Origin: Isoetes taiwanensis
Lineage: Eukaryota; Streptophyta; Lycopodiopsida; Isoetales; Isoetaceae
Assembly: GCA_021234155.1 (NCBI GenBank)
Contig: JAJEKV010000030.1
Coordinates: 6,321,890 to 6,385,889, forward strand
Reading direction: 5' to 3'
Length of the DNA stretch: 64,000 nt
The notes under the pieces were generated by a model. That model searched no databases, was not told the origin of the DNA, and worked only from the letters and a program-made list of their open reading frames with translations. Position numbers and translations under genes: made by a program. Positions 12,190 to 23,192 of this stretch are shown here, in pieces (positions within the stretch are counted from its first letter, which is position 1; each line of letters starts with the position of its first letter).

Positions 12190-12258
12190 AAGATATACCG
12201 GATATGCCCACAAACCGACATAAACGAGGGTTTGCCCCCCTGGGGGCAACCCAAAAAA
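12190..12258 (+). repeat. GGGTTTGCC hairpin repeat, copy 3
   Basis: GGATATGCCCACAAACCGAC then ATAAACGAGGGTTTGCCCC and GGGGGCAACCCAAAAAA. The stem GGGTTTGCCCC pairs with GGGGCAACCC, leaving one bulged T. Confidence 0.8.
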
Positions 12259-12259
12259 G

Positions 12260-12885
12260 ACTACATTATATATGTTGTGAAAACTGCTATCAACTATATA
12301 GCTTCACCAAAGCGTGACGATAAATGAAATATCATGATTTCTAAACCATATTGAATGTTTATTCGACTACAAAAGAGACCAATGTATGCAATGAATAGCA
12401 AACAAACAAACAACTCATCCAAACTTGTTGGAAACATATATTATATTGTTTCCAATTTATGTCTTAGCTTGTTTCCTGAGTTTATTCGACCGAAGGGCCT
12501 TTCGGCCTTCTCCAACTTTGGCATGTGCCATTAAGATGGCAACCCCTATATGTTGATTGGCCTTACCATCATTTAAGATGTTGACAAAGATAATTTTTTG
12601 GAACTATTGTATATTTGGTATATGCAGTAACCATCTTTGACATTGCTTTCGCCCAATATTCCATGTCATGCTAACTTTGTTATATGAATTTGGGGTCTTT
12701 CTTATTATTCAGCATGCTTTTAACATAACGTGTAATCTTTTAGCAATTCAATACATCACTGAAAATGATATCCACCATAATGTCCATTTTCTTAACAATT
12801 CAACACTATATCGTATATATTTCTTTAAGGGGATTGACATTTTACAACTGAAAAAACACATGAATCACATTTTTGGAACAGGATA
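12260..12885. other. No gene seen
   Basis: AT-rich DNA with only short open frames. A small perfect hairpin (GAAGGGCC–TTT–CGGCCTTC type) is at ~12491–12512. No protein motifs were found on either strand. Confidence 0.6.
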
Positions 12886-12888
12886 ATG

Positions 12889-13175
12889 CACCCACAAATA
12901 TTGGGCTCAATTCAAATGTAACTTGAAGCATACCTACTACTGCTTTTAAAGAGATTGATTAAACAATTGTAATGGAACATGTTAGGCGTAACGCCAAGAG
13001 TTCCTGTCATTATTAAAAATAGAATGACCTTCTACCCACAAATATTGGATTTAATTCAAATGTAGCTTGAAGTACACTTACTGCTTCTAAAAAGATTGAT
13101 TAAACAATCGTAGTGGAATTAGGCGTAATGCCAAGTGTTCCCGTTATAATTTGAAATACAGTGACCTTCATCTCA
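12889..13175 (+). repeat. 144-bp tandem duplication
   Basis: CCCACAAATATTGG begins one copy at 12891 and the next at 13035. Both continue through AAAGATTGATTAAACAAT and a TTAGGCGTAA...GCCAAG stretch and end near AATGACCTTC or GTGACCTTC. Several substitutions separate the copies, so the duplication is not recent. Confidence 0.85.
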
Positions 13176-13189
13176 TAGACCAAGATGCA

Positions 13190-13380
13190 GTCAAATACCA
13201 ATGACATCTTATAGACCAGCATGACTGCATACAATAAGTATATCATGAATTGCCTGATCTGGTCCAATATCTTGATCTATGCTATTGAAACATTGGACAG
13301 CCACATCTTTGTTTAGCAAATTGGCAAATATATTGTACACCCTCAAGCTGCCACATTTTGCTTGTCAATACATATCCAGA
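13190..13380 (-). pseudogene. PPR gene relic
   Basis: On the minus strand the text reads a decayed DMYAKCGSL-like stretch, then IFANL, VAVQCFNSI and ILIVCSHAGL, the last matching the LSACSHAGLVDEG motif of PLS PPR proteins. Stops and lost residues are frequent. It lies upstream, on the same strand, of the larger PPR pseudogene at 5.3–9.1 kb and may be a second copy or a displaced part of it. Confidence 0.6.
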
Positions 13381-13399
13381 CATCAATCATATGTCCACA

Positions 13400-15221
13400 T
13401 GTGCTTTTATTCTGAACTTTAGAAACTCAAGCAAGGTAATGTGAAGTTTTACAGAACTTGAAGTGTATTCTTGTTTCTATTCAGCATCAAAAGACCCTAA
13501 ATGTAGCTTATTAACAAACAATTGTCTTGAAATCTATACCAGCTTTATTTATGGCTTTTATCATAAATTTTGAGACTGTAACTTAAAGAGATACAAACTT
13601 CTATATATTCCTGCCACATATCCTCTTTATAGAGATATTTAAGCAGGGTTGTGTTCATTTCTAAAGATGGATTGAGATTATCATCCTTCCATGGACAGAA
13701 TAACCTGCTTGTTATAGAGGTTGAACTAAATGTTCAAGAAATGTGACATTCCAAACAGAGCTCTAAGCTGCAAAGACTTCAACATCGCTTCTATGTCTCT
13801 ATTTTGCCTACATCTCCTAGGTAAGGCGGCCTCATCCTCCGATATAACAATGCGGTGCACTGTTTTCATCCTCCTCGAGATTTGCACCATTTTCTGATTC
13901 AAGATTGCTCCTTAAGAGTAGTTGTGGGCTCACTAAGATAGAAACCTAGCTTCTACAGACAAGAAAAGGACTAACAAAGAATTGAAAGAGAATCTTACTT
14001 GAATACGAACTTTGTAAGCATCTAGATCCGGGATCTGTTGTTGGAGGAGTCTGAAAATATAAGTTACAACATCCATATTCGTGGAAGCACCCAAAGATTT
14101 CTAATAATTACCTCTTATACTTTCCAATTGCCAAAAGCCCCTTAAGATACAAATTTGCACGTAACAAAAAGGAAAATAAATCAGATGTATGCCAAAGGTC
14201 GCCTCTTGTTACATTTTAGGGACGAAATCAAAATGTTCTAGGCTTTTGAGATCCCCTCATCCAAAATGCAAGCTTTCCCAAACAAAGAGATTGATGCAAC
14301 ACACCTTGATGGCCATAAAGATTCCTCGTTACTTGTAGATAAATCCTCGATGCCAAAATACAAGCTTAGTTGCGTGATTCCCCGACGCCTACCTATAACC
14401 ATCATTCATTTAAATTGATTTATGTCGATTTTGGACCATTTTGGCAATCGCAACTTTTTCCCAAGTTAGTAAATTTACATCGAGAATGTGACTTTTTTTT
14501 ATAACAAAGACAACATGATTGCATTAAAAATTAAAAATATTTCACACATATGCATGTCGAAGTTACATATTGCTAATTACTTAAGGACCCCTAGAGATAT
14601 CATAGCTTTTTCCTCACTTCCATAGGTATTGTAACCCTAGCAGCCTTGCTCGATGACTTTTGGGATCCATGAAAACAAAATAGTATCTAACTCAACCCAA
14701 TCATCCCTTCAATAGGGTTTCTCTTCCATCTCTTTGTCCAACAAGCCTCTATACCTTTCTTCCTCTGCCACTGATTTAACTAGTGCACCGGACACCACCA
14801 CTCCACACCTAACTTTGTTCACATTGCGGTCACCTACTTTTTGCAAACCTCTCGAGATGGTGTAACCCATCCACACGTGGTATATCTCTTTTGCGCCTCC
14901 GGTACTATAAGTGCAAATTGATGGCAAAGCAAGTCATCTTTGGGATCATAATCCTCGAGAGATATTTAGGCCTTCCTTTCCTAGGGACCAACATAGTGTT
15001 TTTCAAAGCAACGGAGGAGCCATCGACTTGCGAATACTACTAACCACATCATCAACTTCCTCGTGGTGTTATCAAGTCTCTCCACCTAGTCTTAGGTAGC
15101 CATCCATCTTTCAGTTCATCGTAGGATGTGTCTACTTGTCCCAATAATCCATGTACCATGGTCCAATGATCTATCAATGCAAGGTTGGTATCATCGGGTT
15201 ATTTTTCCAATACTTGACGAT
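13400..15221. other. No gene assigned
   Basis: No recognisable protein motif or RNA gene. One 72-codon minus frame at 14709–14927 contains CGVVVSGALVKSVAEEERYR and looks coding-like; it lies downstream of the DUF7869 relic on the same strand and might be its lost C-terminal part, but I cannot support that. Confidence 0.5.
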
Positions 15222-17130
15222 TCATAAATGCCGCCCAATGTGCTTTGCAATGAATCCACCCTCCGCAAAAGGCTTAAGAGCTTTTGGTTGACCCCTTGGA
15301 ATCTTAGGTTTACCATTTTCATCTTCATGCCATATAGGTACTCCCTCATCTAGCCTCCATTTATCATCTGAAGGTCTCATCTTCCATTGCATTATTGGCT
15401 TATTTCCCATGACCCAGAAAGTGTATTGAAGAGGTCTAGATTGACCTTCCATATCAAGAGCATAACCTTCGATAAAATTCTTCCAATTTTGCACCTCTTG
15501 TATGATCAACCCTATAGGAGAAGGTGAAATGCATTCACTAAGAACTTCCATTAGTCTAGGAAGATTGGTCACAGTTTGAGATTTCAACTGCGCACTATAC
15601 TTCCCAAACAATGCATCCACATCCTCATGAGTATGTCCAGGCATTAAGAACCCTAAATTCACTCTTTCAAAGCCCGGGGGATTCACCAATATACAATATG
15701 GACATGCCATCTGCGTTACTAGGGTAGCAAGAAAACCCATAGTATACGGTCCAAAAGAACTAGAAAAATACCCATATCAAAAATATACAGGCTTAAAATA
15801 TCGCAAAATCTGATAAAAACCACCCCTTTCCATATATTTTCGTACGAAAGCTCCCCAAAAATAACCCATTCCTTATAACTCAGATGGTTCATACGGGATT
15901 TCAAGGTGAACCCCCCTTGTTTCAAAGACACCCACAACTGTTAAATAAGATAGAATGAGAACATATACTGCTTTTATTCTCGGTCCAAAGACAATTGTCA
16001 AGTTGGAGGAGGAACCTTGGTGGTAGATCTCGAGGTTAGGGACGGAACTTGAGGTTCCAACATGTTCAAGCACCGACTTCCTAAACCTTGCCTTAATAAA
16101 CTTTCTAAATTATTAGGCTTTTATCCAACAATGCAATCAAGAGTGGTTGGCTACCACCTCCGTGGATTGTGGAGGTCACCGTAATAACCACTCTCATAGT
16201 TCCTCAAGCACCTCATCACACTTCCAATATGAAAATCAGGACTATCACTCCACAATTGCAAACTAAAATGGCCATAATAATTGGCACCGGTGACATGCAC
16301 TATTGCACCCGCCGAGAGACTTGCAAAGGATAAGCTCTATTGATTTGCTTGGGTATGTAACTATACTATGGCAAACAAGTCTTCGATTGATCCATCTTGT
16401 CATGTATAATACAAACATAGTTATTGGGTTCCAAACATGATAATGTTCTCCACATCCAATAAGTGGATCTACATGATAGTTGGTATGTCATGTGATCTTT
16501 CATTTGCTCCCTTATCTTAGCCCTTGGCTTAGTTGCTTGGTCTTATCCAGAATCTCTTTCAACTTACACAAGTTGCACTTTGCAAAGTTGTTCAAGTGTC
16601 TATAGTGACATGCTTGAAGTGCTTGCTCCATAGTCTATTGAAGCCGGGTTGAGATATTGCAGTACCAGTAGTTCTCAAGCAAAGCATTCACTTCCTCCAA
16701 TATGCTCTTCCCCGGGTACAATGGGATGGCAATCTCTTCTCGACAACTATTTTTCCCTCGCTGATCTTTCCTACTTTTATGTGGCATATTCTCAAAGATT
16801 GAATTCAACATATTTTTCAAAAACCTCCCTAGCAGCCAGATCCTAGAAGTTGGCCTCAACATGCCATTATTTCCATGTAATGCAATTTTACTCCCCTTTG
16901 CATGACTTGTTTGCCAATTTTGCCAAGATGAAAATTGAATGCCATGAATATGTATCCATGCAACTTTACATATCCATGTCCCTAGCAAAGGGTATTTTTT
17001 TTTTGGAAATTTTTCATCTTGAAGTGTAAGCTCATGAATGGAGTACATGTAAGTCCTCCTCTCATCACAAGTATACTCTTGAAGGTGGCTCTTGCTTCCA
17101 CCAATTCATCAATTTCAAACGCCCCAACAC
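15222..17130 (-). pseudogene. DUF7869-type transposon-associated protein, broken
   Basis: The minus strand carries the marks of the DUF7869 family, which is common in transposon-like genes of plants and animals. From the N-terminal side: WICKVAWIHIHGI and IALHGNNGMLRPTSR (17048–16635), HLNNFAKCNLCKL (~16590), CIIHDKMDQSKTCLP (~16380), LLQLDNC...ENKS (~16000), and VNLGFLMPGHTHEDVDALFG in the open block 15740–15222. The GHTHEDVDALF box is the family hallmark. The blocks are in different frames with stops between them, so it is not functional. No terminal inverted repeats were found. Function of the family is poorly defined; a transposase-like role is inferred. Confidence 0.75.
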
Positions 17131-17639
17131 AATTAGCTCAACAACATTCCATTCCCCTTACCTTACTCGAGCTTCAATGGAACAATCACTACTTGACTTG
17201 GACCTCTTGCTAGGATAATGTTTCACCACCGAAGTGTGCCCTCTTCTCCAAAAATGTGGTCCCGGCAGCCTATTGGAGGTGCATTAAAAATCGTGTCATC
17301 CACAACCTCTGGCTCGTAAAAGGAATTCTCCTATAAACTCAATGCAAAGCTATAGGCCATGGCATGATGCATGGAACCTCTAATTGTTTAATACAAGTAA
17401 CCTGGTCATTTAGAAATGCCGATTAGTAGTAGATTATGTCATTGCTAAACCCTCTTTGCCAACGCCTTTGTTGGTATGTCAATTGGAGATGAAAATGAAA
17501 AATTCAGATCATGTGCCCATCTCTATAAAGATTAAGGTGCAATGGAGCTGTAAGGGTGAAGCCATACATAAAAGCAAAACTAATATATTTGAAATAATGA
17601 CAAAGCAGATAAATATGGTGATATATGTGAACGTAAAGT
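17131..17639. other. No gene seen between DUF7869 relic and LINE 1
   Basis: The first ~50 bases may hold decayed N-terminal text of the DUF7869 gene (minus). The rest has no recognisable motif. The 5' end of the LINE copy lies somewhere near 17600. Confidence 0.5.
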
Positions 17640-17647
17640 GACTTCTA

Positions 17648-19005
17648 TTGTATGGCCCCGACACATTACAAGGAAAAAGTGATGCATTGTCCGGAGATTT
17701 TGTTGCAATCAGCCGGATAGTTGCTTTGTATCATATCGTCAAAGGATGGGGCTGCCTTGTAATAGCTGGTTCGATGCGCAAAGGTAAGCATCGAGGGCAA
17801 AATTTAGAGCCGCTAAGGGGGGTAGAAAGCATGTGAACGGAGGATATACATTAGGCTGATTAAAAATAAAAAGAAGGCATACCTATACAAGAAACATAAG
17901 AAAAATGATGGAGGAATTGCCGGTAGATCCGAAGAAGTTCGAGAAGACTCAAACCCATGAAATATAGAACGGATGGATTACATGTAGAGGCACTTATGGC
18001 ACATGTACGTAAGTTGTATAATGTTCCCGAGGAAGCGGTTATGATGGAGGCAAATGAAGACACATATGCTATATCGATACACTTGCTTTTCACTCTAGTT
18101 GATGTGCAAGATGGGCTTAAAAGGCTTGCCAATGGCAAAGCCGCAGACGCTTGTGGTCTTATGGCTGAAATGCTTAAATGGGCGTGAGAAGAAGTAGCAA
18201 TTAAGCCGGGTAGATATGTTTAATATGGCACCGAGATGGCTTTCCAACATCCCCGGCAGGTGAATAGGGTGGTACCGCTACATAAATCGTGGGAAGTATC
18301 CAATCGGAAAGTAACTACCGCACTATTATGGTTGGCGCCTATATGCAAAATTATTCGCTTCTATCCTTTGAGCGCAAGATAAGTGCTTGGGCAGAGGATA
18401 ACAATGCTAGAGCCATTGGACAAGCTGCTTTTTAGACCCAAAAAGTCCACAATTGACCACTTGGTTACTCTCCGCTATGATGGACTCGAGGTCCGGCAAG
18501 AAGAAACCATCAGATGTCGCTTTTTGTAGACTTTAGCAAAGCTTTCGACATGGTTAATAGGCGGAATTTGTGGCGTAGAATGGTAGACCCGAACATCCCG
18601 ATTGAGCTCGTACATGCGTGTAGGTGTGCTTTATGGCAAGGTTCTAGTGCAGTTGTCATTCCCTTTGTGGAGTTATGTGATGAGATGGTAGAAAGCAATA
18701 TGGGAGTAAAGCAAGGATGTCCTTTGCCACCGCTTCTTTTTTTCGCTTATTCATAGACCAACTTGAAGGGTGGGTATGAAAGCACATGGGGGAGATGGTA
18801 CCGCCTGAGAGAGAGTATGTATTCATGCTTCTATTATATGCTCGATGATGTAGTATTGCTGTCCCTGAGCATACAAGGGATGCAAAAGCATTTGATGTGC
18901 TTGAAGCATTTTGGCGAGGATAAGGGCATGCGGGTGAATCTAGATAAGACCAAGGCAAAGGGTGTTTGGGGCAAAAAGACTTTAACATGTTCGATTCTAC
19001 TATAA
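17648..19005 (+). pseudogene. LINE 1 endonuclease tail and reverse transcriptase
   Basis: VYGPDTLQGKSD-like text at 17640 and WGCLVIAG at ~17745 match the APE endonuclease (GDFN region, with the final residues lost). RT begins near 18100 with GLKRLANGKAADACGLMAEM, then FVDFSKAFDMVNRRNLW (18514 onward), GVKQGCPLPPLLF (~18700) and a mutated catalytic box, MLDDVVLL in place of YADDVVLL (~18838). GMRVNLDKTKA follows. Frames change between these blocks. Confidence 0.88.
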
Positions 19006-19175
19006 GGATAGGCAAGTGGAAGTGGTAGAGAATTACAAATATTTGGGCCTAACCGTAGATAAGAGTCCTAATTGAATCAAGCAAAGGGAACATAGGGTGA
19101 ATGCGGGTCTAAAAGCCGTTGTATGCTATGCAAAGGAAGTGTGAATGCAGAGATATGGAATTTTGAGATGAAGCG

Positions 19176-19944
19176 ATGCTCTACAAGGTGCTTGTCCGCA
19201 CGGTTGTGCTATATGGTCGCGGAAGTCCGGGGACCGTGCCTGCTAATGATAGCTGGCAAAAGTGGAAAAGATACGTAAGAAATTTTTTTCATACGGAGTT
19301 GGGCACAAAGATGCAAACACCATATGACATGATGCTAGTTGAAAGTGGAATGATGCCACCGGTCGAGGTTTTTGCGCATCATCGCTTATATGTGCAAAGT
19401 CCTATATGATATGCTTAATAATAGCTTGCCTAGACTTGCTTTAGAGGAAACCGTAAGTAAAGGTCAAAAGTGCGATAGACGATGGCTTATGAAATGGGGA
19501 TGAACATGGGTGATTTGGAGATGCACAAAGAGGACATTAGTGGTTGGGTTCGAGATAGTTTTCGAGTAAGTCATGGAGCGTGCTGTGTGAAGAAAGAGTA
19601 TTATAAGGCTCACATAAATCCATCTCTGCAAGAAGCACGATCTTTAGGGAACCCATATCGCAGTGAAACTTAGGCATGCAATCGCAAGAATACGGTTGAG
19701 CTCACACCGACTTGGTGTGGAGATCGGGAGATGGGCAGACATTGCGCATGATCTTAGACATTGTCAGCTATGTGATGCGGGAGTAGTAGAAGATGAGGCC
19801 CATGTCCCTTTTTTTGTCGCGCTTTATTGGATATCGGGTCAAGCATGGGGTCGGGCTATTTCGCTTGTTGATTTCTTTTCGACTGTGCAGGCTCATGCAT
19901 TGGAGGTTGTATTATGGACATTCTTAACCATAGAGAGGTCCTGA
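19176..19944 (+). pseudogene. LINE 1 C-terminal Cys/His domain
   Basis: Text after the RT: LYKVLVRTVVLYG (thumb region), TPYDMMLVESGMMPP, then RIRLSSHRLGVEIGRW and CQLCDAGVVEDEAHV, a zinc-binding motif typical of plant and animal LINE C-termini. The last expected cysteine (in a C-x-x-Y context) is lost; here it reads FVALYW. Spread over three frames. Confidence 0.85.
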
Positions 19945-20092
19945 TGAAGCAACAAAGGGTGACGGAGATTGAGGTAGAGGAGCCCAGGTGTTGTTCTCTC
20001 GAGGACGACCGGATGACTTATTTTATAATTTTGAGTGCAATGTAATCGTCTCATAGACCGGGCGGTCTCAAGACGTAATAATAAATTTCATT

Positions 20093-20458
20093 TCATTTCA
20101 TTTCCTTCCATTTTTCTTCTAAACTTGTTATGGCCACACCCACTTTATCCTCTCCTAACTTTTCATCGTTGACAGCTTGGATAGGATCAGCTAGTATGAT
20201 AGTTCCTTCACCTACTAGCGCCTTATTGCATTGGTGCTTCACTTTCACCTTCTTATTCTTCCAATCCAACCCCACCGAGGATAATTTGCTTAGTAGACTC
20301 GGTACTGAACACCCTTTGGGTGGTCCACACCATTCACCTACAAGAACAATGTTTACAATGGGGTAACAATGTGATAAGAACATGTGGTAACAATGTTGAA
20401 ACATGTTGGGGGGGATAGGTATTATATTTTTGCCCTTTTTAGGATCCACACGCTTCAC
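20093..20458 (-). CDS. Hypothetical protein, 121 codons
   Basis: An open minus-strand frame starting MKRVDPKKGKN and containing VGLDWKNKKVKVKHQC and LGEDKVGVAITSLEEKWKE. The composition is protein-like (charged, hydrophobic alternation), unlike the noise frames around it. I do not recognise the family. It overlaps the LINE 1 tail by ~16 bp, so the LINE inserted at or into its 3' end. It may be a fragment of a mobile-element protein. Confidence 0.3.
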   Translation of the reverse strand: MKRVDPKKGKNIIPIPPNMFQHCYHMFLSHCYPIVNIVLVGEWCGPPKGCSVPSLLSKLSSVGLDWKNKKVKVKHQCNKALVGEGTIILADPIQAVNDEKLGEDKVGVAITSLEEKWKEMK

Positions 20459-20880
20459 CTATATAAAGTTAAATGTCTTAGTATTAGTTCGAAATAAGGA
20501 CAAAGTAATTTTGAGAATAGATTAAAGGGAACTTTAAAAAATACCAAAAAAACCATTAAATGGACAAATATATGTTGTAAGTGCAGCCAAAAATAGGTTG
20601 TAAGTATAGCTGAGGTCTAGGTAATCATACAAAATTAATGACAACATAGGTTTTAAGTATAGCTGACATGTGGGTAATTCTATAGAGAATTAATGATAAC
20701 CTAGGGCGTAATGATAGCTAATTCGTATAGGATATAATTCGTATATGATGTGATTGGAATCATAATTACAACCGCGCCTATACGAAACCTTGCATGTAAC
20801 TACTATATCTTGCATGAAACCCTCCATTCCTTCAACCGCCATTTCTTTCTTCGGAGAAGGAGGTTGAAAAAGAAGAAGAA
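20459..20880. other. No gene; AT-rich with small direct repeats
   Basis: Two similar stretches (ATAGGTTGTAAGTATAGCTG near 20590 and ATAGGTTTTAAGTATAGCTG near 20646) suggest a local duplication. No coding sequence. Confidence 0.55.
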
Positions 20881-21063
20881 ATGGAGGAAGCAGATGAGGA
20901 GTGGCGAGAAGAATTGGAGGAAGAGAAGAAGCACATTCTAATGGACGCCCTCTTCTCCTCGGATGATGAATTTACTGCAGAAGCCATTCTTGAAGAGATG
21001 GCAGATGAAAACTTAGAGGAAGAAGAGGAGGAGGAAGAGGAGGAGGAGGAGGTAGAGGGCTGA
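20881..21063 (+). CDS. Acidic low-complexity small ORF
   Basis: Sixty codons, starting MEEADEEWREELEEEKK and ending in a run of glutamates. A purine-rich stretch precedes the ATG. Such acidic leaders occur in plant transposase genes, but no catalytic domain follows in any frame. It could also be chance translation of a purine-rich repeat. Confidence 0.25.
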   Translation: MEEADEEWREELEEEKKHILMDALFSSDDEFTAEAILEEMADENLEEEEEEEEEEEEVEG

Positions 21064-21312
21064 TTTTTATTTTTTGTTTTTGTTATTTAGTTTTTTGTGA
21101 AGAAAAGAGAGCTGGGCATCTCCAAAAAAGGCCTCAAATGATGATTATGAATGGAGCTAGGCATCTCCTTAAACTGCCTAGATCTTTTGTAATTTTGTAA
21201 CACAGAGCTGGGCAACTCTAATAAAAGGCCTTATGTAAAAATTTTCAATGGCAATACAAGGATTTAATGACTGTAATATGTTTCTTTAGTGTCAACTCAA
21301 ACTTGAAAGCAT

Positions 21313-21607
21313 AACTGTAATTTCTTCGTAAGTCGTTTTGAATTCCGCTCTTTCATTCTTAATTTTGAGAGAGCCGAAAGAGGAAGTAAAATATGTTTGT
21401 GCAAAATGTTTAAATTGTCATAGTCCAATACACCGGGCGTGGAATTGCATACAAAGAATTAGCTTTATGCGTTCACGCCAGCGCAGTATTGACCCACAGA
21501 TAATGTAAACATTTTGCACACAAACATATTTCGCGCCTGGCATGATTTCACTTCAGCTCTCTCAAGTTTAATAATTACAAGATAAATTTTCCAAGAAATT
21601 ACAGATC
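21313..21607. repeat. Fold-back inverted repeat (~300 bp)
   Basis: The inner arms are clear: TTGAGAGAGCCGAAAGAGG to GCAAAATGTTTA at 21364–21412 pairs with TAAACATTTTGCACACAAAC to CTCTCTCAA at 21506–21565. Weaker pairing extends outward (CTGTAATTTCTT near 21319 with AAGAAATTACAG near 21600). The loop carries CACCGGGCGTGGAATTGC; a close copy of that text recurs just outside at ~21634. No transposase; MITE-like. Confidence 0.7.
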
Positions 21608-21619
21608 GCTTTGAAGTAT

Positions 21620-22860
21620 AATACGTGATACACGCATGGCGTGAATTGCATACAAAGAACTAGCTTCAGATCTTAATATTTCATAACAAAGACTCGCTAA
21701 TTTTTTAATGCATTAAATGAGTTTACAATTCATAAGACTTTCGCTAATGCCAAGATCGATTTAAATTACAAATGAATCACTAATTTGTTTTTTCTCTCGA
21801 CTTACGCTTTATGAATTCGCTACGGCGCCAGATTCAATCGAACATACCTCGGCGCCAGATTCAACCAAGTTCCTCCCTGCGCCAAAGATAGGCTACAAGC
21901 ATACGCTTATTCAATGAGTTGTGTGGTGCTCGAGGGGCTTGAAATTTAGAATGCTCACCGAGAATGAGAGTTGCGCACTGGCCATTTTGGTAATATCCCA
22001 ATAGCCGCACCATCTTATTTGCCGATTCTTGTGTGTCACCTTATCTTGTTACAACAACATTTGAGACTATTGTGCCAAAGATTTGAGACTACCGAGGAAC
22101 AACACACGATGAATAACACATGATGTAATTAAAACAATGTAAAGAGTGTCTAGTGTTTTTAAATTCCCGAATGGTCCGGTCCGGCAGCCCTTATAGTTTT
22201 GAAATTTTGAATGAATGGTCTGGTATGCAAGCCGCTTTTAATTTCATATATATATGTAATCAGCTTGTGCATCTTAGTATAAGCACTCAATCTACTTTTT
22301 CCGATGTATCTTCCTCTATGTCTTCCAAGAGAATGAAACTCACCTTTTTTTAATTATCGGCCATGCAACAAAGGTTCCGATGCTTTCACCCACCGCGGTC
22401 TCCATCGATGCCTTCTAGGTAATACTCGCCGCTGAAATGGCAACCGGTTACTAGAATCTTCACATGACCATTTCCAAAAGGAACTCTATGGCACATTGCT
22501 TCCGGACGACCGATTCTATCTTGCAATTTCCCACCCTCCTCTTCAAATTGCCGCCAAGATGTAACATTCTTTCTCCAACTGCTCAATGTCGCAAGATCAT
22601 GGGATTAATTTGGAGCTTGGGATCCGGAAGAGTAGATGAACTTACATGAAGGCGCTGCATATCGCCAGCCGCTTCTTCCCGCTTCTTCCGAAGTTCTTTT
22701 CGAAGTTCTTCCCCGTTTCTTCCAAGTTCTTTTTCGAAGTTCAATGACAAGAAAGGTTGGGCAAGAAGATTAGGTGGTAGTTTCAAATTATCCGCTAATT
22801 GTACCGCTTTTTACCGGCCGAAAGTGAAATCTAATTATGGGATTTCACAATACGGTCAGA
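21620..22860. other. No gene assigned
   Basis: Repeated GGCGCCAGATTCAA-type text at ~21828 and 21854. A minus frame at 22586–22386 contains CHRVPFGNGHVKILVTGCHF and EYYLEGIDGDRGG and looks coding-like, but I recognise no family. Otherwise no features. Confidence 0.45.
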
Positions 22861-22920
22861 GAGCCATTTATCGCCAGAAATCATGGGCCCCCGCCCATTA
22901 GGCCCAATCGTGAAGATTGC

Positions 22921-23085
22921 CGACCGCCGATTAAAAAGTCGATTCGCGAAATTTAAATAACCACTCCCTTCTATCGGACCGCCGATTAAAAGTCGATCCG
23001 CGAATTTTAATAACCGGCCGTTTCTATCGGACTAGTCGATCAAAAGTCGATCCGAATGAAACCTGCCGATCGAAAAGCCAACCTA
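22921..23085 (+). repeat. ~55-bp tandem repeat upstream of a candidate promoter
   Basis: Three units carry ACCGCCGATTAAAAGTCGAT and CCGCGAATTTTAATAACC, offset 55 then ~52 bp (22923, 22978, 23029). The last is divergent. The array ends ~20 bp before a TATATAAG box, so it may act as a repeated promoter element. Confidence 0.75.
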
Positions 23086-23102
23086 CCGGGCTTATGGAAA
23101 TC

Positions 23103-23110
23103 TATATAAG
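23103..23110 (+). promoter_or_regulatory. Candidate TATA box for the DGQH gene
   Basis: TATATAAG sits 83 bp upstream of the ATG at 23193, directly after the ~55-bp tandem array. Position and sequence fit a plant core promoter; no transcript evidence. Confidence 0.45.
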
Positions 23111-23192
23111 TTTTTGAATGTCATTTCTTACTTTTTGATTGCCGACTTGCTCCAGACGCCAAGAACTCCGAGGCGCCAAGATCATTTATAAG

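Larger units (their letters stand above)
17640..20108 (+). mobile_element. LINE 1: 5'-truncated non-LTR retrotransposon
   Basis: Order is endonuclease C-terminal part, reverse transcriptase, cysteine/histidine-rich C-terminal domain, then a short 3' end with a microsatellite tail. It lacks the N-terminal endonuclease and any ORF1. The 3' end reads CTCATAGACCGG...AAGACGTAATAATAAA followed by (TTTCA)n at ~20090–20108. The same 3' pattern ends the copies near 33858 and 57299. At least five frame changes and an RT active-site change make the copy inactive. Confidence 0.88.
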
